DNA of 35,205 bases from IMG/VR virus record IMGVR_UViG_3300036828_000534, positions 1-35,205 of that record. The stretch is one strand, 5' to 3'. Position numbers and translations under genes: made by a program. Below, in pieces: positions 7,894 through 16,475 of the stretch (position 1 is its first letter; every line of letters begins with the position of its first letter). A model generated the notes under the pieces. That model had not been told where the DNA came from. It made no database searches and saw only the letters and a list, made by a program, of their open reading frames with translations. The DNA is from a virus.

Positions 7894-10098
7894 CTAGGCG
7901 TTGACCATGTACGTGTTGAAGGCTCTGACGTACAGGTTGGCGGTGTTGAAGACCGGGACGGTGTCGTCGGGGAAGTACACGTCGGTGACCCGGTTGGCGT
8001 AGGCGAAGGTCTGGATGATCCCGGCCGCCGAGTTGATCTGCTGGATGGCCCAGTTCTGGGAGCCCGCCGCGGTGGCGTCGGCCTGGGTGGCGAAGCGCAC
8101 GGCCAGCACCCCGGTCACCTGGCCGACGGCGGTGAGGATCTCCGAGGCCGACAGGATGCCGTCGAAGCCCACCACGCTCATGACCCCCTGCACGGCGGTC
8201 TGAATCGGGCCAAGCACGCTGGCGGCGGTGTAGCCCGAGGCCAGGACCACCACGAAGGTGGTGTTGAGCATCATCTGCTTGGCCGCGTGGCACCACACGT
8301 CGGTGGTCACCAGCCGCCACAGGCCCATGGCCGTCTCCACCTCGCGGGGCACGGCGTTGTAGTTGTAGGTCACCGGCAATAGGGAGTTGGCCGGGGGCAC
8401 CGGGTTGCCGCCGTTGGCCACCGAGCGCCACTCGATGCCGGAGATCGAATGGGGGCTGCCACCCAGGTTGGTGGCGTTGTTGACCTGGAAGTAGTCGATC
8501 CCGTAGTAGTAGGTCAGGGCTCCCACCTCAGTGCCGGTCCCGGCGTCGGAGGCGAAGATGACCGAGCCCACCTGAGAGGGAGCCTGGGTAACCGGAAGGC
8601 CGCCGATGGCGGAGACGGTGATGGTGGCCGGTAGCTGGGTGACCGGGGCGAAGGTCAGGGGCAGGAAATAGTTGCCCGGCGTGGGCCGGGTGAGATCAGG
8701 GTGGATGTACTTGGTGAAGTTCATGGGGTCGTTGGCCACCGAGTTGAAGGTGGTGGCCCCGGACCAGATGACGGTGTCATTGGCCTGCTGCTCGTCGTCA
8801 CCCTGAACGTAGATGTCGATCTTGTTGGTGATGCCATTAGCCGGGTTGTTGCGGGATGCTTGGGGCACGTACTGGAACTGGAAGTCGTAGATGCCATCGG
8901 GGCAGTTGATGGGGTCGATGGAGGTGATGGTGGGCGAGTACCCGGCCGTGTTCACGGTGGGATAGGCCTGGGTGCCGGTGTAGGAGGCGTTGTCGGTCCA
9001 GGTGGTCTGGCTGATGGGGATGATGGCCAGCAGCACCTCGGTGTTGGTGGTGCCCGAGCCGTAGATGTAGACCCACTGGGCGTTCAGTGGCGCGGCCGGG
9101 ATGGTGAGCCGGATGCCCTGGTTGACGGCGTTGGTGGTGATGGTGGCCTCGGCGGAGGCCGGGGTGGTGCCCCAGTCGTTGCCCCAGGCGATGCGGTAGA
9201 AGCGGGCCACGCCAGAGGCGAAGGTGCCACCCGAGGTCACCAGGGCCAGGGTGAGGCCGGTGGGGGCCACCATGGCGAAGGTGGTGGGGTCGAAGGTGTA
9301 GTTGATGTTGGGGTTCAGGATCTGCTGGTTGTCGATGTCCGGCCCGAAGACGTAGTTCATGGGGTAGACGTACTGGGCCGCCTGGATGGTGGACTGGCCC
9401 TTGGTGTTGACGATCTGGACCTGCTCCAGGTGGGTCTTGGCCGCCCCGATGACGTTGGCCAGGACCGTGGCCGGATTCTCCTGGGCCACCCCCAGGAACA
9501 TCTGCTCGGTCCCGGCCATGTTGCGGAAGACGGTGTTCTCGAAGCGGTTCCGCAGGGCATCGTCGGACTCGGCGTCGGAGCCCCCCAGGGTGGCGTTGGT
9601 GTTGGCCACGTTGGAAAAGCCGCTCAAGGGGGTGCCGAAGTTGACGATGGCATTGGGGGGCACGTTGCCGTTCGAGCCGCCCACCTGGGCGATGATGGGC
9701 ACGTCGATGGAGACCGCCCCGATGGGCAGCACGGCGGTGATGAGGGTGGTGAAGATGATGGCCGGGCTGTCGTTGGTGGCGATGGCCGTCCCCGATGGCA
9801 CCGAGGTGGATTGCATCGCGGCCTGAGGAACGGCGAAGGTGGCCACTCCGGTGGCGCGCCGGGCCGCGAAGCGGGTCATGCCGAAGAGGTTCACGAAGTC
9901 GTCCAGCGAGGCCCCGGTCAGGCTGGCGATGTCGTAGTTATATCCTAAAAAGAACTGATCTACATACGCTTCTGCGATGACCTCGGACACGGCGTCAATG
10001 ATCTTGCGCGTGGGCGTTCCGATCGAAGTATCGAGGTCAGGAATGGTCACGCCCAGGGCGGAGACGATCTGGCTGGCAACGTCCGTTTGCGTGGGCAT
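7894..10098 (-). CDS. Baseplate J-like protein
   Basis: Baseplate wedge protein of the phage P2 gpJ / T4 gp6 type, 734 residues. Wedges of this family link the central hub to the outer baseplate and help trigger sheath contraction. The N-terminal region has the usual helical start followed by LFGMTRFAARRATGVATF. Around residues 95-160 comes the beta-rich stretch with IPSGT-like (VPSGTAIATND) and GNVPPNAI motifs. Then comes the diagnostic GGSDAESDDALRNRF. The protein is longer than gpJ (about 300 residues), with extra beta-sandwich sequence in the middle (residues ~270-420, with ATITTNAVNQG and VYIYG), probably an inserted domain. It shares TGATG with the gp25-like gene upstream, the standard W-J order. 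Confidence 0.93.
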   Translation of the reverse strand: MPTQTDVASQIVSALGVTIPDLDTSIGTPTRKIIDAVSEVIAEAYVDQFFLGYNYDIASLTGASLDDFVNLFGMTRFAARRATGVATFAVPQAAMQSTSVPSGTAIATNDSPAIIFTTLITAVLPIGAVSIDVPIIAQVGGSNGNVPPNAIVNFGTPLSGFSNVANTNATLGGSDAESDDALRNRFENTVFRNMAGTEQMFLGVAQENPATVLANVIGAAKTHLEQVQIVNTKGQSTIQAAQYVYPMNYVFGPDIDNQQILNPNINYTFDPTTFAMVAPTGLTLALVTSGGTFASGVARFYRIAWGNDWGTTPASAEATITTNAVNQGIRLTIPAAPLNAQWVYIYGSGTTNTEVLLAIIPISQTTWTDNASYTGTQAYPTVNTAGYSPTITSIDPINCPDGIYDFQFQYVPQASRNNPANGITNKIDIYVQGDDEQQANDTVIWSGATTFNSVANDPMNFTKYIHPDLTRPTPGNYFLPLTFAPVTQLPATITVSAIGGLPVTQAPSQVGSVIFASDAGTGTEVGALTYYYGIDYFQVNNATNLGGSPHSISGIEWRSVANGGNPVPPANSLLPVTYNYNAVPREVETAMGLWRLVTTDVWCHAAKQMMLNTTFVVVLASGYTAASVLGPIQTAVQGVMSVVGFDGILSASEILTAVGQVTGVLAVRFATQADATAAGSQNWAIQQINSAAGIIQTFAYANRVTDVYFPDDTVPVFNTANLYVRAFNTYMVNA

Positions 10099-10529
10099 CA
10101 GGTTTGGCTCACTTCGTTCTGGAGGGTCACCTGCTGTCCTGACACTGTCAGGATCATTACCGAGACCATCAACCTGTCGGCCTGCTGGGTCACATCGATA
10201 GCTTCAATGGAGCCCACTACTTCGTTGCTGGCATACTGGCTTTGCAAGCCGTTGGACACCTCGGTGGAGATATTGTCTTGCTGTACCATCATGTAGTTGT
10301 TCACCAGCCGAGCCACCTCGGCCATCACCAGGTTCTCATCTACCAAGGTGATGGCGTCTCCAATGTAGTTGCCCAGTAAGGAGCCCCATCTCGGATGGAA
10401 GCGATCACATCCGTAGGGCTCCAGGGTGGCGAGGGACAGGTCCTGATAAACCTTCGAGGGACCATTGACGGCAGCAAACCCATTCGCACCAATCTGCAGA
10501 TCGCCGTTTTGAATCTGTAAAGTAAACAT
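10098..10529 (-). CDS. gp25-like baseplate wedge protein
   Basis: A 143-residue protein matching the T4 gp25 / P2 gpW family, a lysozyme-like-fold wedge subunit that nucleates sheath assembly at the baseplate. Visible signatures are the opening LQIQNGDLQIGANGF, then VYQDLSLATLEPYGCDRFHPRWGSLL, which matches the family pattern of a conserved Gln followed by a Pro-x-x-Gly turn, and a C-terminal alternating strand region (DRLMVSVMILTVSG). Its position just before baseplate J is the canonical order. Start and stop overlap the neighbours on both sides (TGATG), so stoichiometry is probably set by coupling. Confidence 0.85.
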   Translation of the reverse strand: MFTLQIQNGDLQIGANGFAAVNGPSKVYQDLSLATLEPYGCDRFHPRWGSLLGNYIGDAITLVDENLVMAEVARLVNNYMMVQQDNISTEVSNGLQSQYASNEVVGSIEAIDVTQQADRLMVSVMILTVSGQQVTLQNEVSQT

Positions 10530-11437
10530 CAGCCCGTCCCCAAATAGTGAGCTTCAAAATAGGTCTGATCAGGACTACCGGCTTGTCCGGCCACCGCCGT
10601 ACTGGCCGCCACCCTGGTGTAATAGGTGTCGGGCAAGCTGGTGATGCGCTGTGTCCCTGTAGATATACCCTTGAGAGCATAAGTACTGGAGGCATGGTAA
10701 AGGCCATCTATATACACATTGGACGGGCTAGTACGCCAGATCCCCGGCTGCACCCATTGCCCGGTGGCACTGGGCGAAATCCCAGCCTGGAATGTCATCT
10801 GCCACATGCCCGTGATCGGCGGAGAGAAGAGCCCGGTACTGGCGCTATAGATCCCATAATCGTCATAGGTCACAGAATCCATGGTCAGGGTAAGCCACGC
10901 ACCCGCAGACGCCGTCCACCCGGCCGTCTTGTAGTAACGGCAATGCAGCACGTCTCTGGGTCGCTTCCAGGCACCACCGTTCACACCGTGCTTGGCTATC
11001 CACACATCCCCCAAATGATCGACTGTCGTCTGCAGGGTGCTACCGGTGGTGACCGGTGGTGGTGGAAAGGCCACCCAGCCAGGATTGACCTTGAGGATCC
11101 CAAGCTGCTGAAGGCCCTGGCCCAGGGAATAGGCGTCAGAGGCCACCGGCAGCAGAGGGGCCTGGCGCGACAGGAAGGTCCAGGTTCCCAGGGACTGGTC
11201 CACGATCCATTGCTCGCCCACCTGCGGGTAGGCTCCTGAGCCCACCACCGTGGACACCCCGATCTGGCGGTACTTGCCGAAGGAGTCGATGGTGGTGGCG
11301 ATGCCCATGGGATCGGTGTTGTTCTGACCGACCTTGGAGCGATCGATGGCGGTGACGATCACCACGTAGCGGGTGATCTGAGCGGCGCTGTTGGCCGTGG
11401 CGGCGGCCTGAGGGTTGCGGGAGTGCGGAGAGGTCAT
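10529..11437 (-). CDS. Spike-like baseplate protein with C1q-like tip
   Basis: A 302-residue protein in the slot where gpV/gp5-like puncturing or spike proteins are found. Residues ~20-95 look like a small OB/SH3-like barrel (RYVVIVTAIDRS, then YPQVGEQWIVDQ and GTWTFLSRQ), a pattern common in phage hub and spike proteins. Residues ~165-302 resemble a C1q/TNF-like jelly roll: YDDYGIYSASTGLFSPPITG followed by MWQMTFQAGIS and a C-terminal YFEAHYLG strand. C1q domains usually trimerise, which suits a threefold spike or short fibre. It overlaps the hub gene by ATGA. Role (central spike versus short tail fibre) is inferred; both domain calls rest on sequence pattern only. Confidence 0.6.
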   Translation of the reverse strand: MTSPHSRNPQAAATANSAAQITRYVVIVTAIDRSKVGQNNTDPMGIATTIDSFGKYRQIGVSTVVGSGAYPQVGEQWIVDQSLGTWTFLSRQAPLLPVASDAYSLGQGLQQLGILKVNPGWVAFPPPPVTTGSTLQTTVDHLGDVWIAKHGVNGGAWKRPRDVLHCRYYKTAGWTASAGAWLTLTMDSVTYDDYGIYSASTGLFSPPITGMWQMTFQAGISPSATGQWVQPGIWRTSPSNVYIDGLYHASSTYALKGISTGTQRITSLPDTYYTRVAASTAVAGQAGSPDQTYFEAHYLGTG

Positions 11438-13863
11438 ACCAGTGCCTTCAACCCTCCCTTAGCCATTCCGTAGAGCCCGGAGTGGTCGGTGGCGGACGGG
11501 GCGATCACGTTGACATCGGTCTTGAACCCACCGCCCTGGGTCAGGTTGAAGGAGTGGGTCACCCCGGTGACGTAGCACTGGAAGCCGAACTGCTGGAGGC
11601 GCAGCAGCATGCCGGGATAAAGCTCGGGCATGAAGGTGATGGGGATCACCGTGTTGAACTGGCTGGCCCAGTTCATCTGAAATAGGTAGAGGGCGTACCA
11701 GAACTCGGCCAGGTGACCGACGATGGTCTGCATGGGGGTGAAGTTGGGTCGCACCCCGAAGCGGTTCAACAGAGCCGAGATCAGTTGCGAGCCCGACCCG
11801 TTGGGGGCCAGATCGGCTTCGCTCACATTGAGGAGAGCCTTGAGGACATCCGGCGTCTGCACGGTGGCGATGCCCATGGTCTGAATCATGTTGCCTATCG
11901 CTATCGGGCCGCCCGGAGCAGAGCCGAAGACGCTGGGGGCGTAGGTCCCGGCCGTGAACTGGTGGGTGACCAAGCTCTCATCGGACCAGACCACAGTGAA
12001 GTCCTGTAGCTCGACATTGGTGACATCCATGATCCCGGCCGTCTGGTACACCCCGAAATAGTCCGGGAACCAACTGATGAAATCGCCATTGGGAGCCGCG
12101 CACCAAGACCGCATGGAAGCCTTGGCCATCATGTCGATGAAAGGCAGGATGGGTGAGTCGTTCATCAGGGCGCGTGGTCCGGCCAGGACTCCCGACAGCG
12201 GGTCATAACCCTGACCGAACCAGTCCCATTCGGTGATTAGCTGCTGCGAGGCAGTAGTGCCAGTGCCCCCGGTGGCTCCGGCCGCAGTGCTGCCGACAGG
12301 AACCGTGGTGGTACCAGCCTTGGCCGCCGCATCCGAAGGACGACCGAACCCTACCGAATCGGTGCGATAATCGGTGATGTGGAGGTTTTGGCCGGTCTGG
12401 GGAGCCTCGGCCATTTGATTGTTGCCGACCCACATGGTGACATGACCGGGGCCATCCGATCGCATCTCGTAAAAGATCAGATCACCGGGTTCAAGCTGAG
12501 CCACGGTGAGATTGGGAATGTGCATGGCGGTGTATTGCGCTTCGGAAGTGCGGGGGATCTCGATCTTCCCGCCATGAAGCCACGCTTGTGAGGTCAATCC
12601 CGAGCAGTCATAGCCATCAGGGCCGACACCAGCAGTGCGATAAGGGATAGGAGGAGTGTGATTGCAAAGAGTGGTGGCATAGTTAGCGGCGTTGAGACCG
12701 GCCACCGAAACCACCTCGATCTGCCCGGTACTCGACCCGGTGTAGGCGTTGTCACCACCGGTCGCGGAGCCCGCCCCCGTGGTGGCGGCCGTGCCGGAGA
12801 CCATCCCGAACTTCTGAGCCGCCTCCACCTTGGGATCCACCCAGGCAATCGAGACGTAGTCACCTTCGGTGAGTCCCAGTGAGGACATCAGGTACGAGTC
12901 CATGCAGACCTGAGGCTGAGGGGGCTTGGCCACCTGCTTAGGTCCCCAGCCCACGGTGTAGACGATGGCGGCGGCATTGGAGTTGGGGTTGGCCACAACA
13001 ATCTTGCGCTTGGCCAGCCAGTCTGTGACTTTGACCTTGTCGATGCCGGGGGTGTTCTTGTTGCCATCCGGGGGCAGCCGGAAGCCCCATTGCATGGCGA
13101 TCCAAAAATGACCCTTCTCGGGCTGGATGCCGGTGGTGAGCGGGGCCGCGCTGGTCACCGCTCCCATAGTGACGGGAAGCTCGACCCCCTTGGGCACATC
13201 GTTCCGGGTGGCCCCCAGAGTCTTGATGGGATTGGTGGAATCAGTGGTATTGCCATTGGCAGCAGTGGTAGATCCCTGAGTATTATTTCCACCCAACGCG
13301 TCATAGTAGCTGCCGAACTGACCTTCAACAGCGTTGTACAAAGCCGCGATCTTGTTCATCCAGTCCGGCGGTATCTGCCCGATGTGAATCTCGGAGTTCT
13401 TCAGTCCACACACCTGGGTGAGAATCGCTTCCATCTTTTGAGAGATGCCACCGTCGGCCCCGTTGGCGGGATCCCCCATGGCTCCGTTGTGCATCAGAAG
13501 GTCCATGGCCGCGATGGTGCCGGGATCCCAGTAGTGGTACAGGAGTCGCTTGTTGGCGCAGGAGCCGGTGATGGTGATGGTCCGCTGCCAGGCCGTCACG
13601 AAGGGCACCACGTTGAGGTAGCCAGTCATGACCAGCATCTCGCGCACCCGCTTCATGTAGATCACGAAGCGGTCGTTGGGGGAGAAGGCCCGGTCGTACT
13701 TACGGCGCTTGTTGAGCAGGCCCAGGCTCATGGTGTGCAGGCCGTTCTCACGTAGCTGCACCTGACCCTGAGTGATGTCCTCGGACACATCGATGGTGCC
13801 CGAAACCGTGTTAACCTCACATCTGATGCTAGGCGAGTAGGCGAAGATACCCGTTCTCACCAC
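11434..13863 (-). CDS. Baseplate hub fused to NlpC/P60 peptidase
   Basis: An 809-residue tail-tip protein. The N-terminal part (1-200; SEDITQGQVQLRENGLHTMSL) and the C-terminal part (540-809) resemble gpD/gp27-type hub halves. Between them lie a possible RlpA-like double-psi barrel at ~275-345 (VVANPNSNAAAIVYTVGWGP, then SSLGLTEGDYVSIAWV) and a clear NlpC/P60 domain at ~385-510. That domain has catalytic Cys420 in GYDCSGLTSQAW, His474 in GPGHVTMWVGN, and an EPGDLIFYE turn. NlpC/P60 enzymes cut peptide stems of peptidoglycan, so this is probably the virion-associated lysin used during DNA injection. The start is one of two adjacent GTG codons (13863 or 13860); the SD-like AAGGGGG is unusually close. 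The initiation region abuts the plus-strand HNH gene. Confidence 0.83.
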   Translation of the reverse strand: MVRTGIFAYSPSIRCEVNTVSGTIDVSEDITQGQVQLRENGLHTMSLGLLNKRRKYDRAFSPNDRFVIYMKRVREMLVMTGYLNVVPFVTAWQRTITITGSCANKRLLYHYWDPGTIAAMDLLMHNGAMGDPANGADGGISQKMEAILTQVCGLKNSEIHIGQIPPDWMNKIAALYNAVEGQFGSYYDALGGNNTQGSTTAANGNTTDSTNPIKTLGATRNDVPKGVELPVTMGAVTSAAPLTTGIQPEKGHFWIAMQWGFRLPPDGNKNTPGIDKVKVTDWLAKRKIVVANPNSNAAAIVYTVGWGPKQVAKPPQPQVCMDSYLMSSLGLTEGDYVSIAWVDPKVEAAQKFGMVSGTAATTGAGSATGGDNAYTGSSTGQIEVVSVAGLNAANYATTLCNHTPPIPYRTAGVGPDGYDCSGLTSQAWLHGGKIEIPRTSEAQYTAMHIPNLTVAQLEPGDLIFYEMRSDGPGHVTMWVGNNQMAEAPQTGQNLHITDYRTDSVGFGRPSDAAAKAGTTTVPVGSTAAGATGGTGTTASQQLITEWDWFGQGYDPLSGVLAGPRALMNDSPILPFIDMMAKASMRSWCAAPNGDFISWFPDYFGVYQTAGIMDVTNVELQDFTVVWSDESLVTHQFTAGTYAPSVFGSAPGGPIAIGNMIQTMGIATVQTPDVLKALLNVSEADLAPNGSGSQLISALLNRFGVRPNFTPMQTIVGHLAEFWYALYLFQMNWASQFNTVIPITFMPELYPGMLLRLQQFGFQCYVTGVTHSFNLTQGGGFKTDVNVIAPSATDHSGLYGMAKGGLKALV

Positions 13864-13870
13864 CCCCTTC

Positions 13871-13879
13871 GATGGGTAT
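13871..13879 (+). repeat. Left arm of 9-bp inverted repeat flanking HNH
   Basis: GATGGGTAT at 13871-13879 is the exact inverted complement of ATACCCATC at 14347-14355. The two arms bracket the HNH open frame almost exactly: the upstream ATG lies inside the left arm, and the right arm starts 2 nt after the stop. Nine base pairs is short enough to arise by chance, so a link to insertion of the element is only a suggestion. Confidence 0.35.
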
Positions 13880-13892
13880 AGCGTGTGAAGCC

Positions 13893-14345
13893 ATGGTTGC
13901 GCGCTACCGCTATATTCAGCGTCCTGGGCATCCCTTGGCTGGTCCCAGCGGTAAGTTCCCTCTGCATCGGCTCATCCTGTGGGACAAGATCGGTCCAGGA
14001 TCTCATCCCTGTCACTGGTGCGGAATAACGGTGACCTGGATGCCTGGACCAACCGTTCGAGGAGCATTGACCGCCGATCACGTCGATGGTGATAGCAGGA
14101 ACAATGATCCTGACAACTTGGTCCCCGCTTGTCATTCCTGCAACCACAGTCGATGGCATGGCATTCGACCTGGCGAACTCTTCGTCACAAACAAAACTTC
14201 TGGTCTTCGTACCCGAGCCGAGGAACGATCCTGCGAACAATGCGGAGCTACGTTCCTCTTTCCATTGACAAAGAGATCTGATCCTACACGCGGAAGATTC
14301 TGTTCTTCGTCTTGTCGAGCCAAGTGGTATTTCAAGAGACGATGA
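13893..14345 (+). CDS. HNH homing-type endonuclease
   Basis: The only gene on the plus strand, inserted between two tail genes. It encodes about 150 residues starting MVARYRYIQRPGHPL; an in-frame ATG at 13872 would add seven residues. I prefer 13893 because known actinophage HNH proteins begin at this point. Residues 38-86 hold the HNH/zinc core: HPCHWCG, ALTADHVDGD, NNDPDNLVPACHSCNHSR. The C-terminus carries a second Cys cluster (CEQCGATF and FCSSSCRAKW), probably a zinc ribbon for DNA binding. Free-standing HNH genes of this type are usually mobile and cut an allele lacking them. The 3' half has lower GC than the flanking tail genes, consistent with separate origin. It is transcribed antisense to the operon, so it presumably has its own promoter, which I cannot identify. 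Confidence 0.9.
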   Translation: MVARYRYIQRPGHPLAGPSGKFPLHRLILWDKIGPGSHPCHWCGITVTWMPGPTVRGALTADHVDGDSRNNDPDNLVPACHSCNHSRWHGIRPGELFVTNKTSGLRTRAEERSCEQCGATFLFPLTKRSDPTRGRFCSSSCRAKWYFKRR

Positions 14346-14346
14346 G

Positions 14347-14355
14347 ATACCCATC
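14347..14355 (+). repeat. Right arm of 9-bp inverted repeat flanking HNH
   Basis: ATACCCATC here pairs with GATGGGTAT at 13871-13879. The arm overlaps the last bases of the stop codon of the minus-strand tail gene ending at 14354. If the HNH unit moved as a block, this would be its right border; chance is equally possible for a 9-bp match. Confidence 0.35.
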
Positions 14356-15034
14356 AGGTGGCCTCTCCCTTGCCGGGATGACCGGGGATCGAGGTACTCA
14401 CCGGAGAGGGTGGTGGAGTGGGACCGCCGCTTACATCAGTGGGCAAGGAGATAGGAAGACCCTTGGAGTCATCGGTGATGTTGTCGTAGAGCTTGGCCTC
14501 GATTGACACCGCCGGACCTCCCTGCAGGCTCTCGAAGGGATAGAACTGCGAGTTGGCCCCTCCGATGCTTTTAGGCTTAGAGGCAATAGACCCAGCCGCG
14601 AACCCTATGACCCCCCTGATGGTCGGTTGACATCCCCGAAAGGTCAGGTTCATCGTATAGGCCAGATCTTGAACCGTATTAGTACGATCGAATCCTTCAG
14701 TGAGAAACCCGTAGAAATCGAATCCCCTGGGTCCTCTCATCCGCATGGGAAAGTTAGCTCCATTCGAAATGTACTTGGCATAGCTGATACACCAGTTGAC
14801 AAACCTCTCGCGGTCCTCCCAGGTGGTCTGAACAATGCTGATGCCCACCGTACTCATGAAATACTGACGCACATAGATGGCCTTGGCCCCGAAGCCTCCA
14901 TAACGCGGTCCTCCCTGGCCGGAGTCCTGGGTGGAGACGATGTTGGGGCCGAAGAGAACACGGGTGCATTTGACCGCGTAGGAGGTAGCTGCGCTGCCCG
15001 ATCCCCATGATAGCGTCATGTTCTCGCCCGCCAT
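14354..15034 (-). CDS. Baseplate/tail structural protein, unassigned
   Basis: A 226-residue protein beginning MAGENMTLSWGSGSAATSYAV. No enzyme motif is visible. The sequence is mixed alpha/beta with several aromatic patches (YGGFGAKAIYVRQYFM, RGPRGFDFYGFL), and its C-terminal ~35 residues form a Pro/Ser/Gly-rich tail (GGPTPPPSPVS). It sits between the tail lysins and the hub in a row of overlapping tail genes, so a baseplate or tail-tip structural role is likely by context. GC is lower than in neighbours over about 14570-14880. I do not recognise a named family. Before the HNH insertion it was probably directly adjacent to the hub gene. Confidence 0.6.
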   Translation of the reverse strand: MAGENMTLSWGSGSAATSYAVKCTRVLFGPNIVSTQDSGQGGPRYGGFGAKAIYVRQYFMSTVGISIVQTTWEDRERFVNWCISYAKYISNGANFPMRMRGPRGFDFYGFLTEGFDRTNTVQDLAYTMNLTFRGCQPTIRGVIGFAAGSIASKPKSIGGANSQFYPFESLQGGPAVSIEAKLYDNITDDSKGLPISLPTDVSGGPTPPPSPVSTSIPGHPGKGEAT

Positions 15035-15246
15035 TAGGGCACTCCTCCAGATGGTCCCAGGAATCCCGACAGCATCTCTTCTCGATCAGCATCGGTCATA
15101 ACCACCGCTAGTCCATAGGTGGTTAGTCCGAACCCACTGTCCTTAAACTCATGGACGATTGGGCGTTGTGTAGTTGGTGGAGCAGGCATGGAAATCGGTG
15201 TGTCTGCGATCCAGTAGTTGCTGGCGTTGCTGGCGTTCGTAGTCAT
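15034..15246 (-). CDS. Small hypothetical tail-operon protein
   Basis: A 70-residue product (MTTNASNASNYWIADTPISM...). Its stop shares TAATG with the next gene, and its start overlaps the previous stop in ATGA, so it is almost certainly translated. The first half is Asn/Ser/Pro-rich and extended. The second half (VHEFKDSGFGLTTYGLAVVM followed by acidic TDADREEML) could form a short strand-helix unit. Lying in a baseplate gene row, it may be a small structural or assembly factor. No family recognised. Confidence 0.55.
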   Translation of the reverse strand: MTTNASNASNYWIADTPISMPAPPTTQRPIVHEFKDSGFGLTTYGLAVVMTDADREEMLSGFLGPSGGVP

Positions 15247-16475
15247 GATGCCGTCGCCTTCGCGGCGAGGATCTGTCCATAGACGCTCATGATGTCCTTG
15301 GGATAGGTGGTGTCAGCGGCCCAGTTGCCACCCAGTCCGGCCCAGGTGGTGACGTTCTTGCCGCCCCAGGTAGGAGCGACCGTGGGCTCGGCCAGAGCCG
15401 CCGAGTTGCCCTTGACCACCCGGTAGAGAAGCTGGATCTGGGCACGTACCCCTGCCTGAGCGCTGGAGAAGTCCAGGCCCGAGGGCGCGCTCACCGGGTG
15501 GCCGATCCCGGCGTAGTTGTTGAGGCTGGTGTCGTCGTTGGTGAAGTAGCCGGTCTCCCAGATGGCCTGGGCGAAGGCCACATCGCCGCGCACGTTCTGG
15601 GCCTTGCCCTCGGAGAGGTACCAGCCGATGACGTTCTGGATGGTGTCGGTGAGCTTGGGCGGCTGACCCCGGCTGCCCCAGAAGCTCATGATCTGACCAG
15701 CGGTGGCCGTGGAGGGACCCAGGATGGTCATGTTGGGATCGGCGGACTTGGCCGGGTCCCCACCGCCCGCTGGAGGGGTCCCAGAGCCCCCTGTATTGTC
15801 CTGTGCGGGCTGCTGAGCGGCTCCGCCGAAGGCACTATTCAAATAGCCGCCCAGATTGTTGGCGTAGTTCTGCTGGGCCAGGAACTGCTCCACGTCGGAG
15901 GTGTGCAGTTGCCCGTTGTACTTGTTCACACCGTCGTAGCCCAGCCCGTTGGAGAGGCGCTGGATGTAGGCATCGGTGGCCACCTTGGTCAGCGAGCCGC
16001 CTGTGAGGTCACTGTCCACGAACAGGGTGAGTTGCCAGTCGGGGGCGATGTTGACATTCTCGTAGTCAATGGCCATACCCGAGGTCGAGGTGTAGTCCTT
16101 GAGATAGACCATGAAATCGAAGCCGCGATTGGGGTAGACAAAGCGGACTGGTTGGGACGAAGAGAGGGTGGGATGATCGATGGGCGTAATGGTCTGATTG
16201 GCTTGCATGTTCGTGATGGCCAGTATGCGGTTGAGGAACTGCTCCTGCTCGATATAGCCGCCCTTGCCGAAGGTCCCGGTAACCACCAGGTCGCTCATCT
16301 CCACCCCGAAGATCTGGATGACCATGCCGCCCAAGGTGGGGGTCTCGGAGGTCTTGACGGTGTAGGAGAGCGAGACACTGGTCGGGTTCAGCCGCATGGG
16401 AACGCCGTTCAAGGAGGCGTTCATCACCCCGGACAGGGATCGGTTCAGGAAGCTCTCGCGGGCGTAGGAGGACAT
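15243..16475 (-). CDS. Tail lysin: shared tail domain plus glucosaminidase-like domain
   Basis: A 410-residue two-part protein. Residues 1-215 are a virion domain about 80% identical to the same region of the next gene upstream (both begin MSSYARESFLNR). Then comes a Gly/Pro/Ala linker (220-245), then a C-terminal domain resembling GH73 / FlgJ-type N-acetylglucosaminidases: RGDVAFAQAIWETGYF with candidate catalytic Glu307, LNNYAGIG, and repeated Trp. GH73 enzymes cleave the glycan strand of peptidoglycan. I chose ATG 16475 over the GTG one codon earlier because it restores the same N-terminus as the paralog and gives a TGATG junction. Its place after the tape measure suggests a tail-tip location. 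The enzymatic class is reasonably supported; the shared N-terminal domain is not a family I can name. Confidence 0.78.
   Translation of the reverse strand: MSSYARESFLNRSLSGVMNASLNGVPMRLNPTSVSLSYTVKTSETPTLGGMVIQIFGVEMSDLVVTGTFGKGGYIEQEQFLNRILAITNMQANQTITPIDHPTLSSSQPVRFVYPNRGFDFMVYLKDYTSTSGMAIDYENVNIAPDWQLTLFVDSDLTGGSLTKVATDAYIQRLSNGLGYDGVNKYNGQLHTSDVEQFLAQQNYANNLGGYLNSAFGGAAQQPAQDNTGGSGTPPAGGGDPAKSADPNMTILGPSTATAGQIMSFWGSRGQPPKLTDTIQNVIGWYLSEGKAQNVRGDVAFAQAIWETGYFTNDDTSLNNYAGIGHPVSAPSGLDFSSAQAGVRAQIQLLYRVVKGNSAALAEPTVAPTWGGKNVTTWAGLGGNWAADTTYPKDIMSVYGQILAAKATAS
16084..16133 (-). repeat. 50-bp exact direct repeat, copy 1
   Basis: This block is identical over 50 bases to 17298-17347, 1214 bp away, and lies at equivalent positions in the two paralogous lysin genes. 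It encodes the end of the VRFVYPNRGFDFMVYLKDYTST segment. Flanking parts of the genes differ more, including at silent sites, so this is either a recently converted patch or the best-conserved remnant of a tandem duplication. Confidence 0.9.
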
